Below, in pieces: positions 33,968 through 44,980 of a stretch of DNA of 64,000 nucleotides; the stretch's first letter is position 1, and every line of letters begins with the position of its first letter. The DNA is taken from positions 1,178,001 through 1,242,000 of the forward strand of contig NZ_CP107917.1 of the NCBI RefSeq assembly GCF_036014175.1, given 5' to 3'. The notes under the pieces are model-generated. The model made no database searches. It was not told the origin of the DNA and saw only the letters and a list, made by a program, of their open reading frames with translations. Both the position numbers and the translations under genes were made by a program. The DNA comes from Streptomyces sp. NBC_00443. GTDB lineage: Bacteria; Actinomycetota; Actinomycetes; Streptomycetales; Streptomycetaceae.

Positions 33968-35140
33968 GTGGACGCCACCGGGCCGGTCCACGAGGCGCTC
34001 GCGGCGCTGCCGCTGGTGGACCACCACTGCCACGGGATCGTCACCGCCGACCTGGACAGGGAGGGCTTCGAGTCCCTGCTCACCGAGGGCGAGCCCTGGC
34101 CGGGCAGCTCGTCCTTCGACACTCCGGTCGGCGTGGCCGTACGCCGCCACTGCGCACCCCTGCTGGATCTGCCGCGGCACGCCCCCGCCGACGCGTATCT
34201 GGCCCGGCGTGCGGAGCTGGGCCGGCGCGAGGTGGACCGACGGCTGCTCGCCGCCGCCGGAACGGAGGTGTTCTGCGTCGACACCGGCTACACCCCGCAG
34301 CGCCTCACCACACCCCGGGAACTGGCGGAGACCGCCGACGCGACCGCGTACGAGGTCGTACGGCTGGAGGCGGTCGCCGAAGAGCTGGCGGCGCGGGGGG
34401 TCGAACCGGATGCCTACGCCTCCGCTTTCCGCACAGCGGCGGAGGAGGCCGTACGGCGTCCGGGAGTGGTGGCCGTGAAGTCGGTGGCCGCCTACCGGAC
34501 CGGCTTCGACCTGAACCCGGCGCGCCCGTCGGACTCGCTGGTCACCGCGGCGGCCGGGCAGTGGCTGGCGAACGGCGGCCGCCTGACCGACCCGGTTCTG
34601 GTCCGCCACCTCCTGTGGACGGCGGTCGATCTGGGACGCCCCCTCCAACTCCACACCGGGTTCGGCGACAACGACATCCGACTGCACCGCGTGGACCCGA
34701 CCCACCTGACGGACTGGCTGCACCTCATCAAGGGCACGATTCCGGTGCTGCTCCTGCACTGCTGGCCCTATCAGCGCCAGGCCGCCTATCTGGCGGCGGT
34801 CTTCGAGGAGGTGTACCTCGACGTCGGCCTCACCCTGCACCACGTCGGCCCCGCCCGGTCCCGGGCGATCCTGGCGGAGGCGATGGAGATCACCCCCTTC
34901 CGCAAGCTGCTGTACGCCTCCGACGCGTATGGTCTGGCGGAGTTCTACCAGCTCGGCGCACTGGCGTTCCGCCGCGGCCTGGGCGAACTGCTCCAGGACC
35001 GGGTGGACGCCGACGAACTGGGCCTGCCGGACGCGCTGCGGATCGCGGCGTGGGCGGCCGGCGACAACGCCCGCCGCCTCTACGGACTTCCCGCCCCCGA
35101 ACCCGACCCCGCCCCCGAGCCCCGCCCGCCTCGCGACTGA
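33968..35140 (+). CDS. Amidohydrolase-2 family protein paired with the glutamine synthetase-like gene
   Basis: 390-residue TIM-barrel metal hydrolase: VDHHCHGIV near residue 17 gives the HxH ligands, then LHTGFGDNDIRL, VLLLHCWPYQRQ and the Asp of LYASDAYG. The start GTG lies one base after the upstream stop, so the two genes are one translational unit. The fungal developmental protein FluG is a fusion of an amidohydrolase of this type with a glutamine synthetase domain; here the halves are separate, in the opposite order. A cycle of gamma-glutamylation and hydrolysis of an amine is a reasonable inference. The C-terminus is Pro/Glu-rich. Confidence 0.85.
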   Translation: MDATGPVHEALAALPLVDHHCHGIVTADLDREGFESLLTEGEPWPGSSSFDTPVGVAVRRHCAPLLDLPRHAPADAYLARRAELGRREVDRRLLAAAGTEVFCVDTGYTPQRLTTPRELAETADATAYEVVRLEAVAEELAARGVEPDAYASAFRTAAEEAVRRPGVVAVKSVAAYRTGFDLNPARPSDSLVTAAAGQWLANGGRLTDPVLVRHLLWTAVDLGRPLQLHTGFGDNDIRLHRVDPTHLTDWLHLIKGTIPVLLLHCWPYQRQAAYLAAVFEEVYLDVGLTLHHVGPARSRAILAEAMEITPFRKLLYASDAYGLAEFYQLGALAFRRGLGELLQDRVDADELGLPDALRIAAWAAGDNARRLYGLPAPEPDPAPEPRPPRD

Positions 35141-35161
35141 GCGTTCGCAATTCCCGGAAAG

Positions 35162-35173
35162 TATGATCAAGCA
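35162..35173 (+). promoter_or_regulatory. Candidate leaderless promoter of the DUF4916 gene
   Basis: A good -10 hexamer TATGAT (35162-35167) ends six bases before the ATG at 35174, which would put the transcript start on or next to the start codon. The -35 region (about 35139-35144) is weak. Leaderless genes are common in actinomycetes. Confidence 0.45.
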
Positions 35174-37157
<1,984 letters not shown>

Positions 37158-37188
37158 GTACCCGGTCGGCCCCGGGAAGCCAAGCGAA

Positions 37189-37224
37189 AAGGGCCCTCAC
37201 AGGCTCTCGCCTGCGAAGACCCTT
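37189..37224 (-). terminator. Rho-independent terminator of tRNA-Pro (second copy)
   Basis: A 16-bp stem with a four-base loop. The three mismatches on the plus strand are C/A pairs and become G-U wobbles in the minus-strand transcript, so the hairpin is fully paired only in the tRNA direction. A TTTT run follows on the same strand. It lies eight bases downstream of the tRNA 3' end. Confidence 0.85.
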
Positions 37225-37231
37225 CGCACCG

Positions 37232-37305
<74 letters not shown>

Positions 37306-37463
37306 GTGCCCCGCTGACCTGGGGTTTCCCCTGGCCGAACGTGCATGGAAACAATACCGCACTCGGGTCGGTGGTCGCGCACTCGTTTCCGCGTGCCCGG
37401 CGTCTTCAGGTCCCCTCGCGCCTTCCGGTCATGACACAGGGCGCCGACAATGCCCCACCGGTC

Positions 37464-37823
37464 TCACTCCGCCGTTGCCGGCCCCAACTCGGGATGTGCC
37501 TCCAGCAGGCTCGACGGTGCCGCCTGGCGCCAGGAGTCGGCGAGGATGTCGCGCAGTTCGTCCTCGTCGTCCAGGGCGGAGAGCCAAGCTCTCACCCAGG
37601 CGAACTGCGCCTCGTGGTCGGCGATCCAGAACTTGTCCGGCTCGGCCAGCACCAGTTCGTCGCGCTCCTCCTTGGGACAGCGCACGGCGATGGAGGTCTC
37701 GTCCTCGGGCAGCGTGGCGAACATCTTGCCCGCGACCCGGAACGTGGGCATGCTCCAGGCGATCTTCTCCGTCGTATCCGGCAGGGACAGTGCGATACGG
37801 CGTACGTCTTCGGCATCCGGCAT
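37464..37823 (-). CDS. MmcQ/YjbR family protein
   Basis: 119-residue small protein of the MmcQ/YjbR (CyaY-like fold) family: VRRIALSLPDTTEKIAWSM at the N-terminus, FRVAGKMFATL and DEAQFAWVRAWLS-like HEAQFAWVRAWLSAL at the C-terminus. The family is widespread and often annotated as DNA-binding, with little evidence. ATG 37823 begins MPDAEDVRR. It is followed downstream only by the tRNA. Confidence 0.85.
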   Translation of the reverse strand: MPDAEDVRRIALSLPDTTEKIAWSMPTFRVAGKMFATLPEDETSIAVRCPKEERDELVLAEPDKFWIADHEAQFAWVRAWLSALDDEDELRDILADSWRQAAPSSLLEAHPELGPATAE

Positions 37824-37894
37824 GACAGGCACGGTAGCGGCTGCCACTGACAACCACCTGGTGAACGGGGTCGGCCCGACGCCTGGGCGGCCCT

Positions 37895-38377
37895 TCAGAA
37901 GCTGAAGGTCATGAACGCTCCGAGGCCGCGGTCGGCCGCCGCGCCGAAGAACTCGACAAGTTCCTCGTATGCCCCCTCCAGCCACTCCAGCTGCCCCTCG
38001 GGGTCGAACCGCCACATGTTGGGGTACACATCCTCCTTCCCCATCCGCTCCGCGTCGTAGTGGGCCGCCAGCCGCTCCCACGGAGTCGCCCGCAGCTCCC
38101 GTGCCACGCTGTCTATCTGTTCCACGGTCCACCCGAACAGGGTGCCGGCGTCCCGGATCTGGAACCCGTCCATCACGAACTCGAGTGATATCTCGGCCTC
38201 GTCGAACAGGAACTGAAGGCCGCCGAACGCCTTGTCCGGGCCGCCGTCGGGACGGTCCGGCATCGGAGGGTTCTCGCCGTACAGCTCGAAGAGGTACTCG
38301 TCTGCCCAATCCGGTTCCGCCGCCGCCCTGTCCAGCTCCTCCGTCGTCGCGCTGATGAATGAAATGCTGACGCCCAT
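37895..38377 (-). CDS. DUF1877 (YfbM-like) protein
   Basis: 160-residue acidic cytoplasmic protein with the DUF1877 pattern: MGVSISFISATTEELDRA at the N-terminus, FDEAEISLEFVMDGFQI, then HYDAERMGKEDVYPNMW and YEELVEFFGAAAD. The function of the family is unknown. ATG 38377 is preceded by AAGGGGGATT on the minus strand. An in-frame upstream ATG would add a non-conserved extension. Confidence 0.85.
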   Translation of the reverse strand: MGVSISFISATTEELDRAAAEPDWADEYLFELYGENPPMPDRPDGGPDKAFGGLQFLFDEAEISLEFVMDGFQIRDAGTLFGWTVEQIDSVARELRATPWERLAAHYDAERMGKEDVYPNMWRFDPEGQLEWLEGAYEELVEFFGAAADRGLGAFMTFSF

Positions 38378-38493
38378 GACAGGCAATCCCCCTTGATGTG
38401 CTGCTTGTTCGGCCACTTTCAGAACCATTGACCGTCCCTGCGTCGATCAACGATGGCGAGTGTTCCACGCGGCACTGACAGCGGGGCGTTCGG

Positions 38494-39006
38494 TCACAGG
38501 CGCTTGAAGTAGATCGTCGTCGGCCGCAGCGCTCCGTCCGGGTTCGCCGCGTAGTCCGGGATCACCCCGGCCCGGGTCCAGCCGGCCGCGCCGTACAGCC
38601 GCTCGGCGAGGCTGCCGGTCTCGGTGTCGAGGTGGAGGAGGGTCACTCCGGCCCGGATCGCCGCCTCTTCCGCGGTCGTCAGGAGTCTGCGGCCGAGGCC
38701 CTGTCCCCGCGTGTCCCGGTGCACCATCAGCTTGACCAGTTCGGCCCGGTGGCGGCTGTTGGGCTTGTCGGGGAAGGCCAGGCTGACCGTGCCGATGGTT
38801 CGCTCGCCCTCGCGTGCCACCCACACCGCCCACTGCCCGGCGGCCACGGCCGCCGCGCGCTCCTTCCACCAGGCCATGGCCGCCGTACGGTCAAGGGGGG
38901 CCAGGAACCCGACGGATGCCCTGTCCTCCACCGTGTCCACCAACAGGCCGGCCAAGTCCTCCACCTGGCCCAGCAGTTGGCCTTCGTCCAGGCGCGTCAC
39001 GATCAC
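38494..39006 (-). CDS. GNAT-family N-acetyltransferase
   Basis: 170-residue acetyltransferase. The acetyl-CoA loop is MVHRDTRGQGLGRRLL, followed by HLDTETGSLAERLYGAAGW, typical of aminoglycoside- or puromycin-like and general GNAT enzymes. The acceptor is unknown. GTG 39006 overlaps the stop of the upstream XRE-cupin gene (GTGA), so the regulator and enzyme form a two-gene operon, probably autoregulated. Confidence 0.88.
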   Translation of the reverse strand: MIVTRLDEGQLLGQVEDLAGLLVDTVEDRASVGFLAPLDRTAAMAWWKERAAAVAAGQWAVWVAREGERTIGTVSLAFPDKPNSRHRAELVKLMVHRDTRGQGLGRRLLTTAEEAAIRAGVTLLHLDTETGSLAERLYGAAGWTRAGVIPDYAANPDGALRPTTIYFKRL

Positions 39007-39590
39007 GGCAGCACCACCGCCAGCACGTACCGCACCGCTCCGGGCCCCGCGCACCGGAACCGTGTGGGCCCCCACACCCGCATCCGCAGACAGTCCCCCG
39101 CGTCGAGCCGGTGCTCGGCTTCCTGAACCGTCACGTCGAGCGCCCCCTCCAGCACCCAGATGTGCTGCTCCAGCCCCGGAACGGGCGGCCGGTCGTACGC
39201 GATGTCGGCGCCCTCGGTGAGCCGGCCCTCGACGAGTTCCGCGCGCAGCCCGCCGTGCGGCGGCGACACGGACCGTCGCACGAACCCGGAGGAACGGTCC
39301 TCCCACACCGGCTGCTCGGCCGCCCGCACCAGCAGCGCGGGCTCGGACTCGACCTCGCTGAGCAGCTGGGACATGGTCCGGCCGTAGACATGGCACAGGC
39401 GGTTCAGCAGCGAGGCGGTGGGGCTGATCTCCGCCCGCTCGGCACGGGACAGGGTCGAGCGGCTGATGCCGCTGCGCTCCGCCAACTCGCCGAGGGACCA
39501 GCCACGTTCGGCCCGCAGTTCGGCCAGGCGGGCACCGAGGAGGGTGTCGACCGTGTCCGGGGTCTCGCCATCGTCCACGACGTGTTTCAT
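39003..39590 (-). CDS. XRE-family regulator with cupin domain, partner of the GNAT gene
   Basis: 195-residue regulator: HTH in LAELRAERGWSLGELAERS and RSTLSRAERAEISPTASLL (residues about 20-75), then a cupin sensor domain (GLEQHIWVLEGALDVTV, HRLDAGDCLRMR). It is intact, in contrast to the regulator at 27.5 kb. Its start codon lies inside a large dyad (39585-39617), suggesting that it represses its own synthesis. No Shine-Dalgarno is visible before ATG 39590; the transcript may be leaderless. Confidence 0.9.
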   Translation of the reverse strand: MKHVVDDGETPDTVDTLLGARLAELRAERGWSLGELAERSGISRSTLSRAERAEISPTASLLNRLCHVYGRTMSQLLSEVESEPALLVRAAEQPVWEDRSSGFVRRSVSPPHGGLRAELVEGRLTEGADIAYDRPPVPGLEQHIWVLEGALDVTVQEAEHRLDAGDCLRMRVWGPTRFRCAGPGAVRYVLAVVLP

Positions 39591-39617
39591 ATCCGGGACG
39601 CTATCCCAGATGTGAAA
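39585..39617 (-). promoter_or_regulatory. 33-bp dyad over the start of the XRE-GNAT operon
   Basis: Two 14-base arms (39585-39598 and 39604-39617) match as reverse complements at 12 positions around a five-base centre. The outer ends read TTTCA/TGAAA and the inner ends GGGA/TCCC. The start codon ATG is inside one arm. This is a strong candidate autoregulatory operator. Confidence 0.65.
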
Positions 39618-39636
39618 CGGCAGTGTTACAGGCGCC

Positions 39637-40539
39637 TCACTGCCCCGCCACCTCCCCGAGCGCGTCCAGCACCGGCCTGATCAACGGGTGCTCCTCCGCG
39701 CCCCGGCGCACGGCCGCGAACACCCGGCGCGTGGGTGCCACCCCGTCCACGGGCCGGACGACGACCCCCGCGAGGTCCATGCCGCGCAGCGCCGAGCGCG
39801 GTACCAGCGCCACGCCCGCGTCGGCCGACGCGAGAGCGACGACCGCGCGGAAGTCGTCCGAGGAGTGTTCGAGGCGGGGCTGGAAACCGGCGTTCTCGCA
39901 GGCCAGGACGACCACGTCGTGGCAGGGATTGCCGGGGTACTGACCGATCCACGGATCCTTCGCCAGCTTCGCCAGCGGGACCTCGGCCGCGTCTGCCAAC
40001 CGGTGGCTCACCGGGACGACCGCGTCGAAGGGCTCGGCGTACAGCGGTACGTGCGCGAGGCGGGGGTCGTCGGCGGGCGGCGCCCCCCGGTACTCGACGG
40101 CCACCGCGATGTCGACCTGCCGGTCCAGCACCATCGGCAGGCTGGCGTCACCCTCGGCGTCCTGGACGCGGATACGGATGCCGGGGGACGTCCCGGCGAG
40201 ACGGGCCACCGCGGGCGCGACGACCAGGGCGATGCCGGTGGCGAAGGAGGCGACCGTGACCGTGCCGGCCGCGCCCGAGCTGTACGCCGCGAGCTCGGCC
40301 TCCGCCCGCTCCAGCTGGGCGAGGACGGCGTTGGTGTGGCTGAGCAGGATCTCACCGGCCGGGGTCAGCCGTACGCCTTTCGCGCCGCGTTCCACCAGAC
40401 GGTGGCCCGTCTCCTGCTCCAGGGCCGCGAGCTGCTGGGAGACCGCGGAGGGCGTGAGATACAGCGCGGCGGCAGCCGCCGTCACGGTGCGGTGGTCGGC
40501 CACCGCACGGAGGATGTGGAGCCGCCGCGCTTCGATCAT
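39637..40539 (-). CDS. LysR-family transcriptional regulator
   Basis: 300-residue LysR protein. Winged HTH: RRLHILRAVADHRTVTAAAAA and YLTPSAVSQQLAALEQETG (residues 4-46), then the linker helix and a periplasmic-binding-type effector domain from about residue 90. It lies 38 bases downstream of kbl on the same strand, so it may be co-transcribed with tdh-kbl, although LysR genes are usually divergent from their target. It could govern threonine/glycine use, but this is uncertain. Confidence 0.88.
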   Translation of the reverse strand: MIEARRLHILRAVADHRTVTAAAAALYLTPSAVSQQLAALEQETGHRLVERGAKGVRLTPAGEILLSHTNAVLAQLERAEAELAAYSSGAAGTVTVASFATGIALVVAPAVARLAGTSPGIRIRVQDAEGDASLPMVLDRQVDIAVAVEYRGAPPADDPRLAHVPLYAEPFDAVVPVSHRLADAAEVPLAKLAKDPWIGQYPGNPCHDVVVLACENAGFQPRLEHSSDDFRAVVALASADAGVALVPRSALRGMDLAGVVVRPVDGVAPTRRVFAAVRRGAEEHPLIRPVLDALGEVAGQ

Positions 40540-40577
40540 GCAATCGATTATCGCAATGTGTCCGGACCGGCCGGAGG

Positions 40578-41771
40578 TCAGGCTTCCAGTTCCGCCCGGG
40601 CCGCGACGAAGGCGTCGACGGCACGGTTGACGTCGTCCGTCGAGTGCGCGGCGGACAGCTGGACGCGGATACGGGCCTGGCCCTGCGGCACCACCGGGTA
40701 GGAGAAGCCGATCACGTACACGCCGCGTTCCAGCAGCAGCTCCGCCATCCGGCCGGCGACGGACGCGTCGCCGATCATCACCGGGGCGATGGCGTGGTCG
40801 CCGGCGAGGATGTCGAAGCCCTCCTCGGTCATCCGGCGGCGGAACAGCGCGGTGTTCTCGGCCAGCCGGATCCGCAGGTCGTCCGCCGACTCCAGCAGGT
40901 CGAGGACCTTGAGGGAGGCGGCCGCGATCACCGGGGCCAGGGTGTTGGAGAAGAGGTACGGCCGGGAGCGCTGGCGCAGCAGGGCGACGATCTCGGCGCG
41001 GGCCGCGACGTAACCGCCGGACGCGCCGCCGAGGGCCTTGCCGAGGGTTCCGGTGATGATGTCGACGCGATCCATGACGCCGTGCAGCTCGGGGGTGCCG
41101 CGGCCGCCGGGGCCGACGAAGCCGACCGCGTGCGAGTCGTCGACCATGACCATGGCGTCGTAGCGGTCGGCGAGGTCGCAGATCTCGCGCAGCGGGGCCA
41201 CATAGCCGTCCATGGAGAAGACGCCGTCGGTGACGATCAGCCGGCGCCGCGCGTCCGACGCGTCCTTCAACTGGCGCTCGAGGTCGGCCAGATCACGGTT
41301 GGCGTACCGGAAGCGGCGGGCCTTGGACAGCCGGATTCCGTCGATGATCGACGCGTGGTTGAGGGCGTCGGAGATCACCGCGTCCTCCGGGCCGAGGATC
41401 GTCTCGAACACACCGCCGTTGGCGTCGAAGCAGGAGGAATACAGGATCGTGTCCTCCTGGCCGAGGAACGCGGAGAGCCTGGCCTCCAGTTCCTTGTGCA
41501 CCTCCTGCGTGCCGCAGATGAAGCGCACCGAGGCCATGCCGTAGCCCCAGCGGTCGAGGGCCTCGTGGGCGGCGGCGATCACCTCGGGGTGGTCGGCGAG
41601 ACCGAGGTAGTTGTTGGCGCAGAAGTTGAGGACCTCGCCGGGACGGCCGCCCGCGGCGACGTTCACGGTCGCGGACTGCGGGGTGTCGATGACGCGCTCG
41701 GGCTTGTGCAGCCCGGCGGCGCGGATCTCGTCGAGGGTGGCGCGCAGGTCGTCGCGCACGGAGTCGAACAT
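40578..41771 (-). CDS. kbl: Glycine C-acetyltransferase (2-amino-3-ketobutyrate CoA ligase)
   Basis: 397-residue PLP enzyme that cleaves 2-amino-3-ketobutyrate with CoA to glycine and acetyl-CoA, the second step of threonine catabolism. The alpha-oxoamine-synthase pattern is clear: [33 protein letters not shown] and the PLP-lysine in [14 protein letters not shown]. The length is that of the Escherichia coli enzyme. It lies 40 bases downstream of tdh. Confidence 0.94.
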   Translation of the reverse strand: MFDSVRDDLRATLDEIRAAGLHKPERVIDTPQSATVNVAAGGRPGEVLNFCANNYLGLADHPEVIAAAHEALDRWGYGMASVRFICGTQEVHKELEARLSAFLGQEDTILYSSCFDANGGVFETILGPEDAVISDALNHASIIDGIRLSKARRFRYANRDLADLERQLKDASDARRRLIVTDGVFSMDGYVAPLREICDLADRYDAMVMVDDSHAVGFVGPGGRGTPELHGVMDRVDIITGTLGKALGGASGGYVAARAEIVALLRQRSRPYLFSNTLAPVIAAASLKVLDLLESADDLRIRLAENTALFRRRMTEEGFDILAGDHAIAPVMIGDASVAGRMAELLLERGVYVIGFSYPVVPQGQARIRVQLSAAHSTDDVNRAVDAFVAARAELEA

Positions 41772-41811
41772 CTCAAAGCTCCTAGAAAAGCAGATGACTT
41801 ACGCGGGTGAC

Positions 41812-42840
41812 TTACGCGGTCCAGTCGAGGATGACCTTGCCGCCACGGCCGCTCGCCGCGTCGGCGAACGCCGCCTCGAAGTCGCGGTAGCCGTACCGGC
41901 CGGTGATCACGGGGGCGAGGTCGAGGCCGGCCTCCAGGAGCACCGACATCGCGTACCAGGTCTCGAACATCTCACGGCCGTAGATGCCCTTGATCGTGAT
42001 CATCGAGGTGACGATCCGGGCCCAGTCGACCGGGAACTCCTGCGCGGGCAGGCCGAGCATGGCGATCCGGCCGCCGTGCGTCATGTTGGCGATCATGTCG
42101 CGCATCGCCTCGGGGCGGCCGGACATCTCCAGGCCGATGTCGAAGCCCTCGCGCAGCCCCAGCTCCCGCTGCCCGTCGGCGATCTGAGTCTGCGCCACAT
42201 TCAGCGCCAGGCTCACACCGATCTTGCGGGCCAGCTCCAGCCGCTCCTCGCTGACGTCGGTGATCACGACGTTGCGGGCACCCGCGTGCCGGGCGACGGC
42301 GGCGGCCATCAGCCCGATCGGTCCGGCACCCGTGATGAGCACGTCCTCGCCGACCAGCGGGAAGGACAGCGCGGTGTGCACGGCGTTGCCGAACGGGTCG
42401 AAGATCGCGGCGACGTCGAGGTCGACGGGAGCCCGGTGCACCCAGACATTGGCGGCGGGCAGGGCGACGTACTCGGCGAAGGCGCCGTCGCGTCCGACGC
42501 CGAGGCCGACGGTGGCACGGCACAGATGACGGCGGCCGGCCAGGCAGTTGCGGCACTTGCCGCACACCAGATGGCCCTCACCGCTGACCCGGTCGCCGGC
42601 GGCGATGTCGGTGACGTCACGGCCGGTCTCGACGACCTCGCCGACGAACTCGTGCCCGAGCACGAGCGGGGTGCGGATCGCCTGCTGCGCCCAGCCGTCC
42701 CAGGACCGGATGTGCAGGTCGGTGCCGCAGATGCCGGTGCGCAGCACCTTGATCAGTACGTCGCCCGGTCCGACGGCCGGCTCCGGGACGTCCACGAGCC
42801 ACAGCCCGGGCTCCGCCTTCTCCTTGACCAGCGCCTTCAC
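41812..42840 (-). CDS. tdh: L-threonine 3-dehydrogenase
   Basis: 342-residue zinc-dependent medium-chain dehydrogenase that oxidises threonine to 2-amino-3-ketobutyrate. Catalytic-zinc segment [18 protein letters not shown] and [12 protein letters not shown], four-Cys structural zinc loop [15 protein letters not shown], and NAD motif [15 protein letters not shown] are all present. It heads the tdh-kbl operon. The start at 42840 ([12 protein letters not shown]) follows CAGGAGCCG on the minus strand. Confidence 0.94.
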   Translation of the reverse strand: MKALVKEKAEPGLWLVDVPEPAVGPGDVLIKVLRTGICGTDLHIRSWDGWAQQAIRTPLVLGHEFVGEVVETGRDVTDIAAGDRVSGEGHLVCGKCRNCLAGRRHLCRATVGLGVGRDGAFAEYVALPAANVWVHRAPVDLDVAAIFDPFGNAVHTALSFPLVGEDVLITGAGPIGLMAAAVARHAGARNVVITDVSEERLELARKIGVSLALNVAQTQIADGQRELGLREGFDIGLEMSGRPEAMRDMIANMTHGGRIAMLGLPAQEFPVDWARIVTSMITIKGIYGREMFETWYAMSVLLEAGLDLAPVITGRYGYRDFEAAFADAASGRGGKVILDWTA

Positions 42841-42862
42841 GCAACGGCTCCTGACGGTGAGT

Positions 42863-42899
42863 CCCGGCCGCGGGCATGCCGAAGGCCCCCGCGGCCGGG
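42863..42899 (-). promoter_or_regulatory. Long GC hairpin in the tdh leader
   Basis: CCCGGCCGCGGG (42863-42874) is repeated as reverse complement at 42888-42899, with an inner GCC-GAA-GGC mini-hairpin. It starts 23 bases upstream of the tdh start codon and would sit in the leader RNA. It may serve as a terminator/attenuator or block the ribosome site region. There is no U-run, so the role is open. The rest of the 42841-43111 gap shows nothing clear. Confidence 0.5.
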
Positions 42900-43111
42900 G
42901 AGGGGGTGGAATCGCCTAGCAATCTGCCGTACGGCTGCGCCCCGGTCCATCGAGGATTTCTTAAGCAGCGCCACAGCTTTCCTTCACGCCCTCCACTCGC
43001 GCCCCCTCACACCCTCTGGGCGGCGACAATCGAGGGAGAGCCCCCGGACCGCCCCCGCGGCCGGTCCCGGTGCTCCCGCCCCGTACTCGGCCGACTGACC
43101 TGGAGTCGCAC

Positions 43112-43717
43112 ATGAACACCGCACGTGACCTCGCGATCGTCGCGCTGGACATGGCGCCCGACCGCCCCGTGGGCCAGGGCGAGCTGTCGCTCGCGCTCGC
43201 GGCGGCCGAAGTTCTCGACCTCATCGAGGCCGGCGCCCTCGTCCTCGACGACGAACGCATCACGCCGAGCGCGCAGGCGCCGACGGGCGACAGGCTGCTG
43301 GACGAGGCAGCCTCGTCACTCGTACGGCAGGAGCCGTACGAGTCGGTCGAGGACTGGCTGTGGCGCCGGGGGCGCGGACTGTCCTCGGCCTATGTCGCGG
43401 ATCTGGAGAGCATGGGGCTCACGGCCCGGCCGCGGGCCCACCGGATCTCGCTGCGGGCCGGGCGGTCGGTGCCGGTCGACTCGGCGGCCCGGCAGCAGGC
43501 CGAGGAGCGCTGGGCGTCGGGCGAGCCCGTCCTCGCGGCGCTGGCCGCCGCCGCCGGGTTGCACGACATGACCGACGACGTCCCTGACGACCTCACCGAC
43601 GAGACGGTCACGACCGTTCTCGCCGCCGTCGGAAACGCGGTCGTGGAGCTGGAGGCCGTACGGCAACGGCGGGCGATCGAGGATGCCGCGTTCGACAACG
43701 TGTGGCGCGGTTTCTAG
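43112..43717 (+). CDS. GPP34 (Golgi phosphoprotein 3-like) protein
   Basis: 201-residue helical protein of the GPP34 family, which in Streptomyces occurs in many copies and often near conservons; eukaryotic GOLPH3 binds PI4P, but the bacterial role is unknown. Typical parts are GQGELSLALAAAEVLDLIEAG, DRLLDEAASSL and TVLAAVGNAVVELEAVRQRRAIED (the last two quoted in part). ATG 43112 follows TGGAGTCG. It is convergent with the GAF gene. Confidence 0.85.
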   Translation: MNTARDLAIVALDMAPDRPVGQGELSLALAAAEVLDLIEAGALVLDDERITPSAQAPTGDRLLDEAASSLVRQEPYESVEDWLWRRGRGLSSAYVADLESMGLTARPRAHRISLRAGRSVPVDSAARQQAEERWASGEPVLAALAAAAGLHDMTDDVPDDLTDETVTTVLAAVGNAVVELEAVRQRRAIEDAAFDNVWRGF

Positions 43718-43741
43718 CCGCCGCTCACGGACCCGGAGCGG

Positions 43742-44319
43742 TCACAGCAGGGGGAGCCCGTCCGCCTCCCGCCGCTCCAGCCGGGTGACCAGGTCCGCCG
43801 CCGACGCCTTGATGGTCTCCAGCCCCGCTCTCCCCACGGCCGCGGCTCCACGTCGACGACGCACACAGTGCCGATCACCATCCCCGTGCTGTCGATGAGC
43901 GGTGCACCCAGATAGGAGCGGATGCCGAATTCGTCCACGATCGGGTTCCCGGCGAACCGCGGATAGTCGCGGACGTCCTCCAGGACCAGCGCCTTGCGTC
44001 GGACGACCACATGGGGGCAGAACCCATGGTCGCGCTCCATATGCCGGCCCAGCTGGGGCTTGTTGTCGTCGGCGCGGGCGAGGTTCACGGCATGCCGCAC
44101 ATGCAGGCCGGCGAAGAACTGACGGTTCTCGCCGATGAAGTTGACCATGGCGTACGGCGCCCCGGTGTGCTCGGCCAGATGGTCCGCGAAGACGTCAAGG
44201 GCCGGATCGGGGTGTTCCCCCAGGCCCATGCGAAGCAGCCGCTGCGCACGGGCGGGTGCCTCCTTGTCCTCGGGGGTGAGCAGCAGGCGAGCGACCGGGT
44301 GGGGTGGGCCGTAGCTCAT
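43742..44319 (-). pseudogene. GAF-domain protein of the conservon, C-terminus frameshifted
   Basis: From ATG 44319 the frame encodes a GAF protein (APYAMVNFIGENRQFFAGL, RDHGFCPHVVV, YLGAPLIDSTGMVIGTVCV) and then becomes an Arg/Ser-rich tail that runs to 43714 into the convergent GPP34 gene. One more G in the run complementary to 43832-43835 restores PWGRAGLETIKASAADLV and a stop at 43742, giving 192 residues and no overlap. GAF proteins commonly sit beside cvn genes. A one-base sequencing error is the likeliest cause. Confidence 0.78.
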
Positions 44320-44351
44320 GGGCGGATTCCGTGGCTGTGGGCGTACGTCAT
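44316..44351 (-). CDS. Possible 11-residue leader peptide before the GAF gene
   Basis: ATG at 44351 opens an 11-codon frame (MTYAHSHGIRP) whose stop overlaps the GAF start as ATGA, with GGAG about six bases upstream. The GAF start itself has no good ribosome site, so translation could be coupled through this peptide. It is only a sequence suggestion. Confidence 0.3.
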   Translation of the reverse strand: MTYAHSHGIRP

Positions 44352-44380
44352 ATGCGGCTCCGTGCTGGTGGGTGCGGCTG

Positions 44381-44980
44381 TCACATGTGGGCGCCGTGGC
44401 TCGGCGCGGGTGCCGGCGCGTGTGCGATGAGGTGCCGGACCAGGGTGAGCAGCGTCTGAACGCCTGAGCTGGAGATCCGGGCGTCGCAGCGGACGACGGG
44501 GACCTGCGGGTCGAGGTCGATCGCGGCTCGGACCTCCTCCGGGTCGTACCGGTAGCCGCCGTCGAACTCGTTGATCGCGACGATGAATCCGAGGCCCCGC
44601 TGTTCGAAAAAGTCGACGGCGGCAAAGCATTCCTCCAGTCGCCGGGTGTCGGCGAGGATGACCGCGCCGAGCGCACCCTCCGAGAGTTCGTCCCACATGA
44701 ACCAGAACCGCTCCTGTCCGGGTGTGCCGAACAGATACAGGACGTGTTCCGGGTCGAGTGTGATGCGGCCGAAGTCCATGGCCACCGTCGTCTCGACCTT
44801 GTTCTCGATCCCTTCGAGGCTGTCGGTCGCGGCGCTGACCGTGGTGAGCAGCTCCTCCGTACTGAGCGGCGCGATCTCGCTCACCGCGCCGACGAAGGTC
44901 GTCTTGCCGACCCCGAACCCTCCCGCCACCAAGATCTTCAGTGCGGTGGGGAAGGGGTCAGAGCTGTCGTCGTAGTCCAT
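44381..44980 (-). CDS. cvnD: Conservon Ras-like GTPase CvnD
   Basis: 199-residue small GTPase of the MglA/CvnD type. P-loop VAGGFGVGKTTFVGAV (residues about 18-33), switch region with FGTPGQERFWFMWDEL and the base-recognition segment FIVAINEFDGG, where NEFD replaces the usual NKxD, as in the CvnD family. It works with CvnA-C in a membrane-associated complex resembling G-protein-coupled signalling. It overlaps cvnC by 23 bases. The C-terminus is Ala/Pro-rich. Confidence 0.9.
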   Translation of the reverse strand: MDYDDSSDPFPTALKILVAGGFGVGKTTFVGAVSEIAPLSTEELLTTVSAATDSLEGIENKVETTVAMDFGRITLDPEHVLYLFGTPGQERFWFMWDELSEGALGAVILADTRRLEECFAAVDFFEQRGLGFIVAINEFDGGYRYDPEEVRAAIDLDPQVPVVRCDARISSSGVQTLLTLVRHLIAHAPAPAPSHGAHM

